NCBI GenBank assembly: GCA_009792885.1
Contig: WMCF01000035.1
Span: 4,340,361-4,404,360, forward strand
Direction: 5' to 3'
Source: Eremophila alpestris peregrina
Lineage: Eukaryota > Chordata > Aves > Passeriformes > Alaudidae
DNA length: 64,000 nt
The position numbers and the translations under genes were made by a program. The first letter of the stretch is position 1. Every line of letters starts with the position of its first letter. The notes under the pieces were generated by a model. The model searched no databases, was not told the origin of the DNA, and saw nothing but the letters and a program-made list of their open reading frames with translations. Positions 51,001-62,470 of the stretch are shown piece by piece.

Positions 51001-52914
51001 CCACACCCCTGCCATTCTCCACTCTAGGACCTCATTTCTTACAGTCTCCATGATCACTAGTTAGAGGCATTGCAGCTTTTCAATATACCAGACATCCCTT
51101 TCATTCAGAGAAGCCTTATGCAAAGCATTTGCTGCGGAATCAGTATAAAAAACTCAAGACAAAACCACCTTCCCCACGGGAGCACTTTCTCAGTACATGT
51201 TGATGAAATATGTCAAGACTCTCTAAATTGACTTCTTAGGTTCACTGCACAGTTTCTCTTTCAATCACAATCTTTTGTCCTGTCTGTGCCTTAGTTGTAT
51301 ATATTCTGTTACTCCTTCAATGGTTGATTTATTGGTGGAGAGCCCAGCTGTGCCTAGTTTACATGAGCTGTGATACAGGAGGCCTGAAAAGGTCTGGTTT
51401 AACTTAGAAATATTGGAGCTGTAAAATTGATAATTGCAGGTTGATAGAGCATTGATTTACCTGATTTCTCTTTACCTGGATCAGTCAAACCAGTTTCTCC
51501 CAGGTGTTAACTGCCCAGTGTTTCAGTGTAGAAAGTGTGATGTACAAAAAGGCTGTATCTCATTAATTCTGTTTGTCAGAATCTACGGGAAAAAGGCAAA
51601 TATTTGCATGTTTTCTCTTCCAGTTATTGAGTGGTGAGCCTGCCCCACAACTATTGCCCTGCATCAAACACCACTTTGTGTGATTTGCTTGTAGTCACTG
51701 AGCTCTTAGTTTTAGTTAAATGCTGCTCTGTGTGCTAACAAAATGAAACAGCTGTGTTGAATTGCTCTGAGTCGCAGTAGTTAGAAACAAGACGCTGTTT
51801 CCTTCATATGTGCAGCTTCAGAGAAACACCAGGGAAGACAGATTTCTCTCAGGTAAAATACAGGATGCTCCACAGCCCAAACAAATAGAAACAGACTCTG
51901 AGTAGCTGAACTGACCGTGATAACTTAAAAGAGAATCTGCCTAGCCGTTGGTAATAATAGGAGACATATATGACTGTCAGCTCATCTCATGGTACGCATA
52001 AATTAAAAAAACGATGGTAACCTACTTTTGGTTAGCTGCTTTAGGTACTTAAAGTTTCTCTTGTCTTTCTCCCCTGGGCTCTGATTCCTGCTCTTTAAGT
52101 TCATGGAAGTCAGGGCACATAGGAATAGTAGAATGAACTTCTAAGGGTTTATATGATTTCTAGGCATGTGTGTAAAGGTAGGCATAATTTCTCTAAAACA
52201 GAAATCTGTCATTCCTTCTATCTGAAAATGAGAAAAATAAATATGAAACTGTCCTCAGTGATTTGATTTGCAACACTAAGACAAAAAAAACCCCATTACT
52301 TTTATAACCTTTTAAATACATGTTCCATGCAGATAGAGTTCCATTTACTATTATCTCATGCTGTTGTAACTGTTTTTACTAAGGAAAGTGCAAGTCAGAG
52401 CCTTGTGCTATGTAATGGGTAACTGGACAGAGACCCTGTCTCTTCTCCTGAAATAAACCTTTTGTAATATTTTGCACTTTCATATAGGTAAGTGTATCTT
52501 TTAGAAAAGAAATGGTGTCAATGTATACTTTGGAAAGCTGTCATGACCTGGCATTTTGAACAGGGACCTCAGGGAAAAGAGGGTTGTTCCCATTTCCTTG
52601 CAAAATCAATCCACATCTGCCTGTGCATTAAGCCTCTAACTAAAGGAACTTGCACCCTCAGCACTTCCTGAAGACTTGCTGCTAAATCTCCAGAGTGTCC
52701 TCTGACCAACGTGTTCTCCACTGCACAGAGCCTCTGGGCCATGCAGGATGTTAGAGGGTCAGGGACCTCGTGCTACAGGGTGAATCCCTCCTGGGCTGGC
52801 CAAGACTTAGCATCCTTCATTTTGCTTTTTGTTTGCCATGATGGTGTTGAGAACTTCCTAGTCCTTTTAAAGTTCAAATTACTATCAAATCCCAAAGTTA
52901 AAGAACACTAATGG

Positions 52915-52915
<1 letters not shown>

Positions 52916-52962
<47 letters not shown>
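52916..52962. repeat. Poly-T run of 47 bases
   Basis: An uninterrupted run of 47 T. If it is the tail of a retroposed copy, the copy would lie to the right on the minus strand, but the adjacent sequence (GCTGTGTGTTATTCTTGTTGGGGGG) matches nothing I recognise and I see no target-site duplication. Homopolymer length in an assembly is unreliable. Confidence 0.95.
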
Positions 52963-52967
<5 letters not shown>

Positions 52968-55900
52968 GTGTTATTCTTGTTGGGGGGCTTGTTTTCTGTT
53001 TTTTGCATTTGTAGGAAAACCAGAACAGTCTCATAGCATTAGGCACTCAAAACACGAACAAGGTTTACCTTTGCAATCTGAATTCACCCCCTTCGTTCAG
53101 AGTGTTTGTATATGTAATTGTATATTCTTGCATTTACCAGACTCTGGGCTTACTCAATGCACCGGAAAAGCAAAGGATCCTTCATGAGTCTCAGGTATGT
53201 TATTTTGAAGTTATACCTTTGAGTTGAATCCTAGGAATTTACAAGTTCTAGCACTAGTTCTGACACATTCCTAGCTGTTCCTGAATGAGTTTTGTAAGGC
53301 ATATCAGTGAGCAAATAAAAAATGCATAGGGCAATCTCAGTCCTAACATTTTCTCACAGGCAAGCTCTTGATTTCAATTTTAATGTAATGCTCTTTAAAT
53401 GTAGAGACCATGTGCATGTGTAATAGAAAAACACTTCCTGTTAGATCGATGGAATACAGGGGCAAACGTGCCTCTATAAACCATGGCACAAATGAAGATG
53501 TGTGACCTGACTATCTGAGTGCTCTCTTTTATGGCCATGATACCATATATTTAAAGTTACAGTATAGTGTGAATCCAGATCTCTCAAATTAGCCTAGGCT
53601 CATATTTCCTGGTTTCTAGTGATTACCTTTTAGTAACATATGGTGCTGAAAGTAAATCAGATTATGTACATCATTTAACCCAATACAGGTTAACTTAGAG
53701 GTGAAGTCCCTTATAAGTCCCGATTCTGATATTTTTATACTAATTCCTATAATGACAAAATTAATTGTTATTCCATTGAATGTGATTTTCTCTTCATTAA
53801 CTTTGGTGTGCCTTCATGCTTATATTTATAACTGAATAATGGTCATGATTTTTTCAGTTATTCCCTGACAGAATTTGACCTGAAGGTTTTGGAGACTGAC
53901 AACTCTCAGGTCACCATTTCCCCTGATGGCATTGGGACTAACCCCACCAGTAACATTAGTTTTAGTTCTGTTTGGAACCTATGAAAGTCTGGAACAACTG
54001 AGACCCTCTCGTTGTCACTATGGCATGTACTGAACCTTCCTGTGGGTGGCAGGAACTGGCAGGAAGAGCAGCACTGCTGGGAGGTCTCTCTTGGCTATTT
54101 GTGCAAAGCTGGCTGTGCCTCTTCTAAGGAGCACTGAGGCAAAGTTAGACCTGAAAAGATTTTGGAGCTTAGTTGCTGAACTTAAAGCATATGAGATTTG
54201 ATACTTCTCTAGGAAGAGATACTTTTTTCAGTCAGATTTAACTCCTTTCCATACTGAAACCCAAATATTTATATGTTTTGAATTTGTATCTCTACCTTTT
54301 TAGTTATTTCTAAAATTATGATATTTGAAATGTCTTTTCTGGATTTGCAAACTACATTTGCTTTTCAGGTTTGAAACTTCTAGGGTATAGTGTGGTTATG
54401 TTTTCAAGTTCTCTGCAGCCAAGAGTAATAAAGAATGAAAAAATAAAGTGAAAGCTCAACTTCACAAATACTTACTGGTCATTTAGGATGTATCACAGCT
54501 TTATCTGGCTGTTACTATTTTTAATTAAGTTGGTAATGTAGTATTTTTTAAGGTCACCCACGAACTTCAGAAATAGTTGCAGTGGGTAAATCTGGCTGTA
54601 CCTTGGACAGAATCACTCTCCAACACATCCACCTCCCCCAGGTCACTATAGGGGTACTGCAGCTGGCAGGGAGCAGGAAGCTTGCCTTGGTCATAACCCA
54701 GGCTGGAAGTTCTTCATGAATTTTATTAACAAGTAGGGAATTGAGTGTGTGCTAACATATATACATCTCTCATGTGGGCTGTTATATTTGACACCAAATT
54801 CTAAGAAACTAGGATGAAAATAATCTTTTTATTGTTATGATCATAGTAGTGCATTATCTGCTGGAAATGAACCTGGAGAAGAGTCAACAAAGGATGTTTT
54901 CTATTTTGTTAGCTGGTTTTAATTTATCAGCTGCCAGTTTCAATGTATTTCTCTAACTAGTTGTTGGAAAAGTATCTACCCCCTACCATTCAGATTCTGA
55001 TGGGGGATGTGTCAATACCCTTGTGCGTGTTCATAACATTTCCAGGCACATCCCAAATGTTTATTTAAAAGCTAGAAAAATCCAGCCTTCAAAGTTCAGA
55101 AGAACTTTACTGCTCATACTGATGCAAAGAGATTATCAAGCCAATATTTGTTAATACCTCAGGGGAAACTAATGCCTCTTGGGTAATGGGATAAATGTTG
55201 AGCCTCAATGCCAAGGTGCCTGTGGGTTACAACTGTTGGGTTTATGTTCTAGTATGGTTCCAGGCAGAAAGGATTGTCTCTGCGAACATAGATGATGTGG
55301 CTACTGTGCAGTTTACATGTTAGCTGTATCTAACAAGTAAAAAAGAAAGAAACTGACAGAAGGATGGGAAAATAAAGCCCAGGGATTGTGGGAAAACATG
55401 TCTGTAAGAACTTTAAGTATGACATGCAGATAAATTCTTTGTCACTGTCAGGATCAAAATTTCATCTGTCCTTTTACTATTAGATCTACTGCAGGAAGAA
55501 TACCTGTTCAGTGTCCCCCTAGCTGTAACTGTATGAAAGACTTGGCAGTTTGATCACAAAGTAGTGTTGAGTGTTAATACACACTTTTTGTAATTTTAAC
55601 AGTTTTTTTTTTTCTTCATGATCAACCTCAGACTGAATTTCTACAGTAACCAACCTCATAACATGGGGTAAAAAAGTATTTAAGTCCTGAACTGATTAAG
55701 AATTGGATTTTAAACACAAAATTCTAGGAGGTGTTTTGCTTGAAAATATTTCAGTGTTCATGTACGAGTGTTTGGCAAACATGGAAAGATAGAACAGTCC
55801 TCAAATGTGCTGCCCTGATGCTAAATGAACATGACCTAGGACTTCTGATGAAACCAAGAAACAGTAATCAATTAGCATCAGTTTCAGGAAGTGTTACTGT

Positions 55901-56215
55901 ATCGAGATATCTCAGGGTGCCTTTATAAAAGGAAAACCTACAATAATTTAATAGCTCGGCTTGCTGTGCCAAATAGATGAGTCAAAGCAGGGAAAAAAAA
56001 AAAAAGAGGAGTATGAGCCATAGTTTCACAATTGCACTAGCTGCAGGAAAGTGTTGATTTTCTTCCAAAGTATTTCTGCTAGGAGAGAGATGGGAGATGT
56101 CACTGTAAAGCTTGAGCTTGTCTGGGAAATTAAGGACACCTCACTTTTTTTATTTCCCATTTACAAGCACTGATTTTCATTCAGTTTTCAAAAGGCTTTC
56201 AGACAAAGAAACAAA

Positions 56216-56944
56216 GTGAATGACGTGAATGAGTATTTTATGCATAGTGGAGCAGAAGTTAGCTGTTGGAAGGAGATGGTTGCTATAGGCTTGTACTGCT
56301 CATGTAAACTCAAGGGCAGATGGTTCACAGCCTGTGTTGGGCCTCTTCAGGGATGTGGAAACCAGGCTGGGCAGGAAGGGTTTAAGTTTTTTCTCTTGAA
56401 GTTTGAATTTCAAGTAGAAATTTTAAAATGCCTCCATTCTGATAGGCTTTTGCAGGGTTTGAGAGATGCTGCAGTTACGTTTTATTTTTGCCTTACGTGT
56501 TTCCTGGATGAACTATGTTTCCTCAATACACCATTGCTGACCATAAAGGACAACAGCTCCAGGAAGAATGGTGACTACATTAACATAAAAGACATGATCA
56601 CAGTAGCTGGAACACAGAAGCCACCCGTATTTAGCCCTGTTTTCATCCAAGTTGGCCAGTTTTTTCCAGGTCTGTTGTATGTAAGCTACAATCCTCTGAA
56701 AACACATAAAACTGCTTAGCTTAAAAGCCTGGAAATCAAATGAAAAAATTATTCTGGTGACCTTACTTCTGTTCCTTGTATGACGAACATGATGGCATCT
56801 AAAACCAGTTTTAGTGTGCTGGAGCACAGCCTGAAGCTGGCAGAAGAGTACAGCTTTGGCTTCAGTTGCTGAGATGCCAGAAGAGATTGTAAGTCCTTGA
56901 AATTCTTCCAAGAAGTCACTTTGTCCTGGATGAAAACTGGCATT
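56216..56944. other. Region open in long frames on both strands, unrecognised
   Basis: A + frame of 167 codons (56,216-56,719) and minus frames of 132 codons (56,513-56,911) and 64 codons (56,749-56,943) overlap. This is unusual for an AT-rich region outside the CpG island. The minus frames include FKDLQSLLASQQLKPKLYSS, which has protein-like composition. I recognise no family, see no matching splice sites and cannot say which strand, if any, was coding. A decayed transposon, a retrocopy or chance all remain possible. Confidence 0.2.
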
Positions 56945-57594
56945 TATCAGTGCAGATGATAGTGGTGTATTTTAGATGGCATCAATATTGATTTGTATAC
57001 TGCACGAGCTTTTAAATATGATTTAAGATAAAGCTTAGCTTAACGTAAGACATTTCTCCACAAAGCATTGATTTAATGTTAATGTTTTATGTGTTGCTTT
57101 CTTTGCTATAGACTTTCCTTCATGGAGACTTCCCAAGTATCCTTCTCAGTTCCTTCTTTCAGGCACTTGCAAAAGCCCCACAAACACTTGACATGTGAGT
57201 AAGTATTCAAAAAATTAATTTATACTATCTGTCTGGCAGGTTCAAAAGCAATTAATTAATGGTGGTCATTATTGTTCATCTCAAATTCATTATTACCCTT
57301 CTAGTTGCTTTGACTCGGCTTATTGTTTTCCCAAGCCTTATGAAGACCATGGGAAGAAGATCTAACTTGATTAAGATCTAACAGAAAAGTTCAAATAGGT
57401 TTGTTCTTTTACCATTCCTACGGGGTAATTTTCTCGTACTGCCTCTTAAAGTGCTGGGTATTGTAAGCAGAGTCCTTACTAATCTAGAGAGAGAATTTCC
57501 AATTTGACTTCTATTTAAGTAATCTATTGCAATTTTTGCTAGTGCAACGGCACTGAGTATCAATCCACTCTGTGTGTCTACTTGACCTTGCTTG
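56945..57594. other. AT-rich flank of the CpG island
   Basis: Ordinary AT-rich sequence without gene or repeat signature. CpG dinucleotides become frequent only from about 57,595. Confidence 0.6.
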
Positions 57595-58531
57595 GGCGTG
57601 AATGTGACGGCTGGGGAAGCCGAACGCTGTCGCTGCTGATCTGTGTCTGAATCCTGACGACCAGATCTCTGGAGCAGCGCGGCTGTGAGGAAGCAGCATC
57701 AGCTGTCGGCAGAGGAGTAGAAAATATCTCCTCGGCAGGTTGAAGATGCCCTGATAGGAGAGGTGCTGGGAGAGGGGCAGGGTTTGTTTCAGCCGGCAGC
57801 CGCTGTGGCCGCCCCAGAGGCTGCGCGGGCGCGGTGCCCGCGGGTGTCGGGGGGCTGTGCCCGCCCGTCCCGGGGCTTCCCGCGGTCCGGCGCGGCAGCG
57901 GCAGCCGGGGCAGGGCGGGGGCGGGCCGGGCGCTGCGGCGGGGCCGCCGGGCGGAGGCAGCGGCGCAGCGGGGGCTCTGGGCGGTGTTAGTGAGCGGCGG
58001 CTTTTTCGGAGTGCTTCTCTCGGCGAGCCCGGCCAGTTAAAGCGTATTTCTGCTTTGGCTCGGTTAGATTTCCCACCCTCCTCCCGCTTGCGGTTTAAAA
58101 GTGGCGTTTCGCCGCTCAGCGGGACGCGTGCGTTCCGGGTTACTTTGGTTGCGTGCCAGGTAGCGCACATCTTCTACAGCATCCTCCTACCATCAAGCAA
58201 AAATTGTCTCCTCTCCCAAGGATTAATTATTCAACACGTTTAATGTGTTTCGGCTGGCGGGGAAGGCGGCCGCTCGGGTACATCCTGGTGCCGCAGCGCC
58301 TGTCCCCGCTTTGTCTCGCACCTGGTGTGTTTGCGCGGCTCGCCCGTCTTCCTCCCCCCCAAAGCCACCGCCTCCCGCTCCTCCCGCCCGCTCCCCGCTG
58401 CTGCCCGCGGGGCTGGGGGACGCGGGCGGGTGCCCCGGGACGCCGCGATGGCGGTGCCGCCGCCCGGCTCGCACCTTGCCCGCGGGGATGCGCGGGGCGG
58501 GGCCGGCGCTGCGCCCCCTCGGCGGCGGCTC

Positions 58532-58572
58532 CGCGGGCGGGGCGGGGCGGGGGCTGCCCGCCGGGCGGGGCG
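58532..58572. promoter_or_regulatory. GC-box (Sp1-type) cluster
   Basis: GCGGGCGGGGCGGGGCGGGG is followed shortly by CCGGGCGGGGCGG, giving several overlapping GGGCGG cores in about 40 bp. A further GC box, CAGGGCGGGGGCGGG, lies near 57,912. Clusters like this are typical of TATA-less CpG-island promoters. The distance to the coding exon (about 420 bp) fits a core promoter upstream of a 5' UTR. Confidence 0.6.
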
Positions 58573-58688
58573 GCCCGGGCAGAGCGGCCCCGCGGCCGCG
58601 GAGGAGGGGCCGGGGGCTGGCCGGAGCCGGGCGGTGCCGCCGCCCGGGCAGCGCGAGGGGCTCGGCGGCGGAGCGGGATCCGTCGTGA

Positions 58689-58706
58689 CTTCGCTTCTCC
58701 CCGCAG
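58689..58706 (+). other. Possible 5' UTR splice acceptor
   Basis: CTTCGCTTCTCCCCGCAG is a good pyrimidine tract plus CAG in otherwise purine- and G-rich sequence. If used, an exon would run from 58,707 to the GTAAGT donor at 59,033 and carry the uORF and main ATG, with a separate 5' UTR exon upstream in the island. The best upstream donor word I see is CCAG|GTAGCG at 58,159/58,160, which is only moderate. Unproven. Confidence 0.25.
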
Positions 58707-58893
58707 AGCCCGAGAGGCGCCGGCAGCGCTGAGGGGACCAGGCGCTTTATTCCCGGCCGGTGGCGGCGGCGCGGCACCGGACCCAAGAGCACCGAGGGAA
58801 GGAGGACCGGCGGAGGAGCATCCCGGCGCGGGCCGTCCCGTCCCTGCCCGGCTCCGTGCGTTCCATCGCGGCCCGCTGCCGCCCGCCCGGGCC

Positions 58894-58911
58894 ATGGGCC
58901 GGCCCGACTGA
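58894..58911 (+). promoter_or_regulatory. Five-codon upstream ORF (MGRPD)
   Basis: ATG at 58,894 sits in GCCATGG, close to the ideal vertebrate initiation context, and reads M-G-R-P-D followed by TGA at 58,909-58,911. The main ATG follows 75 bp after the stop, in another frame. If transcription starts upstream of 58,894, most scanning ribosomes should meet this ATG first and would have to reinitiate. Reduced or stress-responsive translation of the main product would be expected from known uORF behaviour; this is inference. Confidence 0.45.
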
Positions 58912-58986
58912 GAGCCCGCGGAGCGTCCGGCAGCCCGGCCGGTGCTGCCCGGAGCGCCCAGGCGGGGCCGCAGCCGCGCGGGGAAG

Positions 58987-59032
58987 ATGCGCTCGGCGGC
59001 GCGGACAGCCGCGTTCCTCCTGCTCTGCGGGG
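58987..59032 (+). CDS. First coding exon of a secreted or membrane protein (signal peptide)
   Basis: ATG at 58,987 has A at -3 and G at -1 (GGGAAGATGC), a good initiation context. It opens 15 full codons, MRSAARTAAFLLLCG: a basic residue near the N terminus followed by a hydrophobic core (AAFLLLC), the usual start of a signal peptide. The exon ends at GGGG|GTAAGTAC, a consensus donor, after one base of codon 16 (phase 1). Its position at the 3' edge of a CpG island supports it being exon 1. Phase-1 first introns just after the signal peptide are common in receptors and adhesion proteins with modular extracellular domains. The frame reads on through the donor into intron but is not expected to be translated. 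The rest of the protein lies beyond the window, so I cannot name the gene or say whether it has a membrane anchor. Confidence 0.68.
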
Positions 59033-60279
59033 GTAAGTACCGCCGAGCCCCGGCCCCGGGAACTTTGCGGAGCTCAGGTGCCACCAGCCGCTCGGTCCGG
59101 CTCCGAAAATCTTGCCACAAATACAGACAAGATAGAAATAATCCTGATACATTTTCTTCGTTTTTTAGAACGTAAGTTAGAACAGATGTGAGTTTGCTTT
59201 TCTCTGAATTTATGATGTGAAAGGGAAAATATTAAACTGTATTCCAATTTTAAGTTTTTAAAACATGATTTTTTCTCTGTTATCCCACTCCCGGAGCTTT
59301 TTGTGCCATCAGATAAAATACGTTTTAGATTGGTAAATGAAAATGACCAGAATATGGATAGTGATTGGATTGTAACTTAGATGATGCTGTCCACAGATGT
59401 CAAGTTTCTAAAGCAAACAGAAAATCTATTATATCTCTTTTTCTTCCATATGGCTTTGTTTGCTGATGGATTTCTGACGTTTACATGAATAACTCAAAGT
59501 TGTGTGCTAGAGAATGCAGTACAACCTTGCACACTTAAAATGCATTTATGAAAAAAAGTAAAGCTCCAACCAGCTTAGTAGTTCACTAGTTGGTCTAACA
59601 GTGAGTATGGTGTGCTATTAATTCTGCCCTTGTGATTCTCCATAAGGGTGTGACTTGTTCCTTCTTCTTATTAATTCAGATTACCTGTGTTAATTCACAC
59701 CCTTTTAAACTACTTTTTGTGCTTGAAGGGATTAAAAAACTCCTATTTAATTTTTATGGTTTTTTCTTTAGTATGCTAAAATACATGAAGTTGCCGGTTT
59801 TTTTCTCTTCTTAATACATTACTGTTAAAGCCTGATCTTTGTAAAATCTCACTGGTAGTGAAATCTAGGATAAAAGGAGATAAAATGTATAGGATATACT
59901 GCATCTAAACACACACATCTAGTGAAAAAAATAAAGTGGGTTGGATCCCAAGACATTTCACTGTCAAGAAGAATTAGCCATACTTGTATTGCTAATGGAT
60001 GATCTATCATGCCTACTTTGCTTTTATCTTTGGCATATCCATTTTTCTTTAATGTTTTTGGCAGAATTAGGAGAAATGTAATTTACGTAAGTTCTTCAGC
60101 TTGAGGGGTATGTTTTCATTACCCAAAATGATTCACATGCATTTGCTTGAAGATGATTTTCAGTGGTTTCTGTTTAAGCTGGACAGATGAGCTTTGATTC
60201 ATGCTGTGGTACCCCAGATTATTGTACATACTGAACTAGCTGGTGTTAGGAACTCTGGAGCTGCTTTCTTGTATGGCTT

Positions 60280-60302
60280 TTTGTTTGTTTGTTTGTTTGT
60301 TT
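60280..60302. repeat. (TTTG)n microsatellite
   Basis: About five and a half units of TTTG in a row, ending at TTTCTGCAG. Ordinary tetranucleotide repeat within the presumed intron. Confidence 0.85.
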
Positions 60303-62350
60303 CTGCAGCATTTCCCTTTCAGTTGGACCACCATTTGATTTTACTTTGTACAACTTTATATGAATTTTCTTCTGAAACTCTCAAATGGGAAGGGTGTTCT
60401 CTCCACTCAAGATAGACATCTAAACCTTTCTAAATATCAGACCTCAGCAGTTGGAAATTATTTCAAAGACTTTTTATTATTAAATGTAGGCATAAATTGT
60501 TAACTTTTGGATCTGCCCATAGTTTGGAGGAATATTATAGGAGCTAATTTATTTGAGTAGAGTAGGCTGCCAGGTAGATATTTTATTTGTGTACTGCTTG
60601 CTTGTACTTAAAATTGCAAATATTTTGCTCATGCTCTCTGCTTTGACTACTGAGGCTTAGTACTTGGTTCCCCCTAGTTTCTACTAAAACTATGGGGAAG
60701 AAAAGTTGTGTACATTTATGCCCACACTTTAGTGTAATTGTATTCATAGTTATTTCAATAAGTCCAGTATATTAGCAATGTTCTATGGGTGTCTGTTGGT
60801 AGAGGAGCACTGCTTCACATTGTTTAAGTGTGTGACGCTAATTAGCTTTTATGCAGTAAGAGCTGAGTTTACAGCAGGGGTAAGATGAAGCATTATATCT
60901 TGGAGGTACTAGCAAAACCCCTGCATGCAGAGAGTTTCAGTTCAGAAACACAGTTGAGTGATGATGCATTTCCCTCGTGGGGAACACAGTGAAACTTCAG
61001 TGGGCTCCATCCTAGGGGTAAGCCAGGGATTCTTCAGTGGTAGCTCTCATGCTCTTGCCAGGTGTTGTGAAGGAATCTCTTTCAGCTGGGCAAGACCTCA
61101 TCATAGAGGATTCCTGCCCAAAGTTAACCTGCAGGGATACCTTTGCACTCAGTTGCTGTTGGTACATCTTTGGTTTATCTAAATGTGAAGTTTTGGAAAG
61201 CTTAAAACTGTGGTAGTTCCTAGAACACGTGTTCACAACAAACCCAAAGGCGTTTTACTGAGTGAGCTGGTGCAATCAATCTGCTGAGCATGCTGTTAGT
61301 TGAAAGGATTAGGTTTGGTTATTTTGTATTGGCGGGCTTCAAAAAGCACACTGGACCTTTCTGTGAGGCAGAAAGACGCAGCCTTGGCTCTTCTGCACCA
61401 CAGGCAACATGTGAGTCTCCTGCAGGCACTGTTCTTAACATGTAGTAGCCTAGAAATAACAAAAATAAGAGGAATGTTTCTTCCCAAATTAAGGCTTCTG
61501 TCTCTTTCACCAAATAAAAGAAATGCAGGGTTTTATTATGGACTGTGCCCATGTCTCTTTGAAAAGTTTTGCATCTTGTCAGTTGTAGGACTTCAGGGTG
61601 TTTACTTGCTTATCACACTGCCTGGCTGTTTGGTGCTGGAGTTTTGATTCTGAAAGCTCGTTGATATCAGAGAAGGACCTTGTTCACTTAAATGTAGAAA
61701 AGAGTGCCCATGGGAAGGACTTGGTAGGATTGTTTTATCTGGAAAGTACTTTTTGTTATTAAAGGGAATACTTTTGATGAAATAATTCCTTCTCAGTGAG
61801 TAAAACACAGTTTGTAGGCATTACACTATGCAAATTTTGTAAAATTGGAAGGGAAACCTGCTCATGAAAATAATAGGGATGCTACTTCAGCGATGTGCTC
61901 TTGAATGGAGATTATTCAAACTTTTTTTCTATTTTATTGACTGTGATACGAAATTACTGATGAATGTACTAGTTCTGATACTCACTTATGGACTGTTTGG
62001 GATCGATTCTTGCAGTGCCTTTCCCTGCTGCTAGGATTGCTGCTAATGTTTTGACTGGTTACAATTTACAGCAAGTCCAGGCTCAACTCCTGCATCCAGA
62101 TCAAGGACAGATCAACTTCAGAAACCAGTTGCAAATATTGACATTCTTCTCCCCCAAGTGTGGATATTTCCCATAATATTTGTATTTCATGATAGAAAAT
62201 GGGTGCTTTCTCTAGGAAAAGAATACCTATGTGATTCTGCCAAATAACAGATCATACTTTTAGATCAAACTAGTGCTGATCAGATCAGCTGCAGCACAGA
62301 CCATTGACTTGAGTCAGGAACTGGTTAAGACAGACATAATTTGTGTGGCT

Positions 62351-62431
62351 GTTTTTTGTTTCTGGTTTTTTTTGTTGTTGTTGTTGTGGGTTTTTTTGTT
62401 GTTGTTTTTTGGGGTTTTTTTTGTTTTGGGG

Positions 62432-62462
<31 letters not shown>

Positions 62463-62470
62463 CTTTTTTT
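62351..62470. repeat. T/G-rich low-complexity tract
   Basis: About 120 bp with only T and G apart from two C residues: TTG repeats, GGGG blocks separated by T runs, then TTTG and TTTTG units. The + frame through it (a run of F, L and V) is a composition artefact, as is the K/N/Q/T-rich frame on the other strand. Confidence 0.85.

Larger units (their letters stand above)
47170..56215. other. Non-coding stretch
   Basis: No gene is recognised. The longest frame, 142 codons on the minus strand at 47,617-48,045, has no recognisable domain and runs through a small tandem duplication, so it is treated as chance. Other contents are the 47-base T run at 52.9 kb and ordinary AT-rich sequence. Confidence 0.5.
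57595..59120 (+). promoter_or_regulatory. CpG island promoter
   Basis: Base composition shifts abruptly from AT-rich to very GC-rich with dense, undepleted CpG, densest at about 57,775-59,105. The long frames on both strands in this interval (up to 309 codons, rich in A, R, G and P) are typical artefacts of stop-poor GC-rich DNA. The island ends just after the first coding exon at 58,987-59,032, so it is very probably the promoter and 5' UTR of that gene. No canonical TATA box is placed near an evident start site; one TTTAAAA word lies at about 58,094. The transcription start cannot be fixed from sequence, and divergent antisense transcription is possible. Confidence 0.9.

Noticed and set aside
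57511..58170. 219-codon minus-strand frame at the island's upstream edge
   Set aside because: Most of it is GC-driven, with a P/A/R-rich middle. No domain, start context or splice support was seen. A divergent transcript is possible but this frame does not show it.
58153..58911. 252-codon plus-strand frame ending in the MGRPD codons
   Set aside because: It has low-complexity R/G/A/P composition in the CpG island. Only its last five codons, starting at an ATG in strong context, are of interest.
58223..59152. 309- and 297-codon minus-strand open frames
   Set aside because: They lie entirely in the CpG island, are dominated by A, R, G and P, overlap in two frames and run antisense to the signal-peptide exon. 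Stop codons are simply rare in such GC-rich DNA.
58760..59191. 143-codon plus-strand frame overlapping the first coding exon
   Set aside because: It is in a different frame from the signal peptide, starts at a non-AUG codon and reads through the consensus GTAAGT donor into intron.
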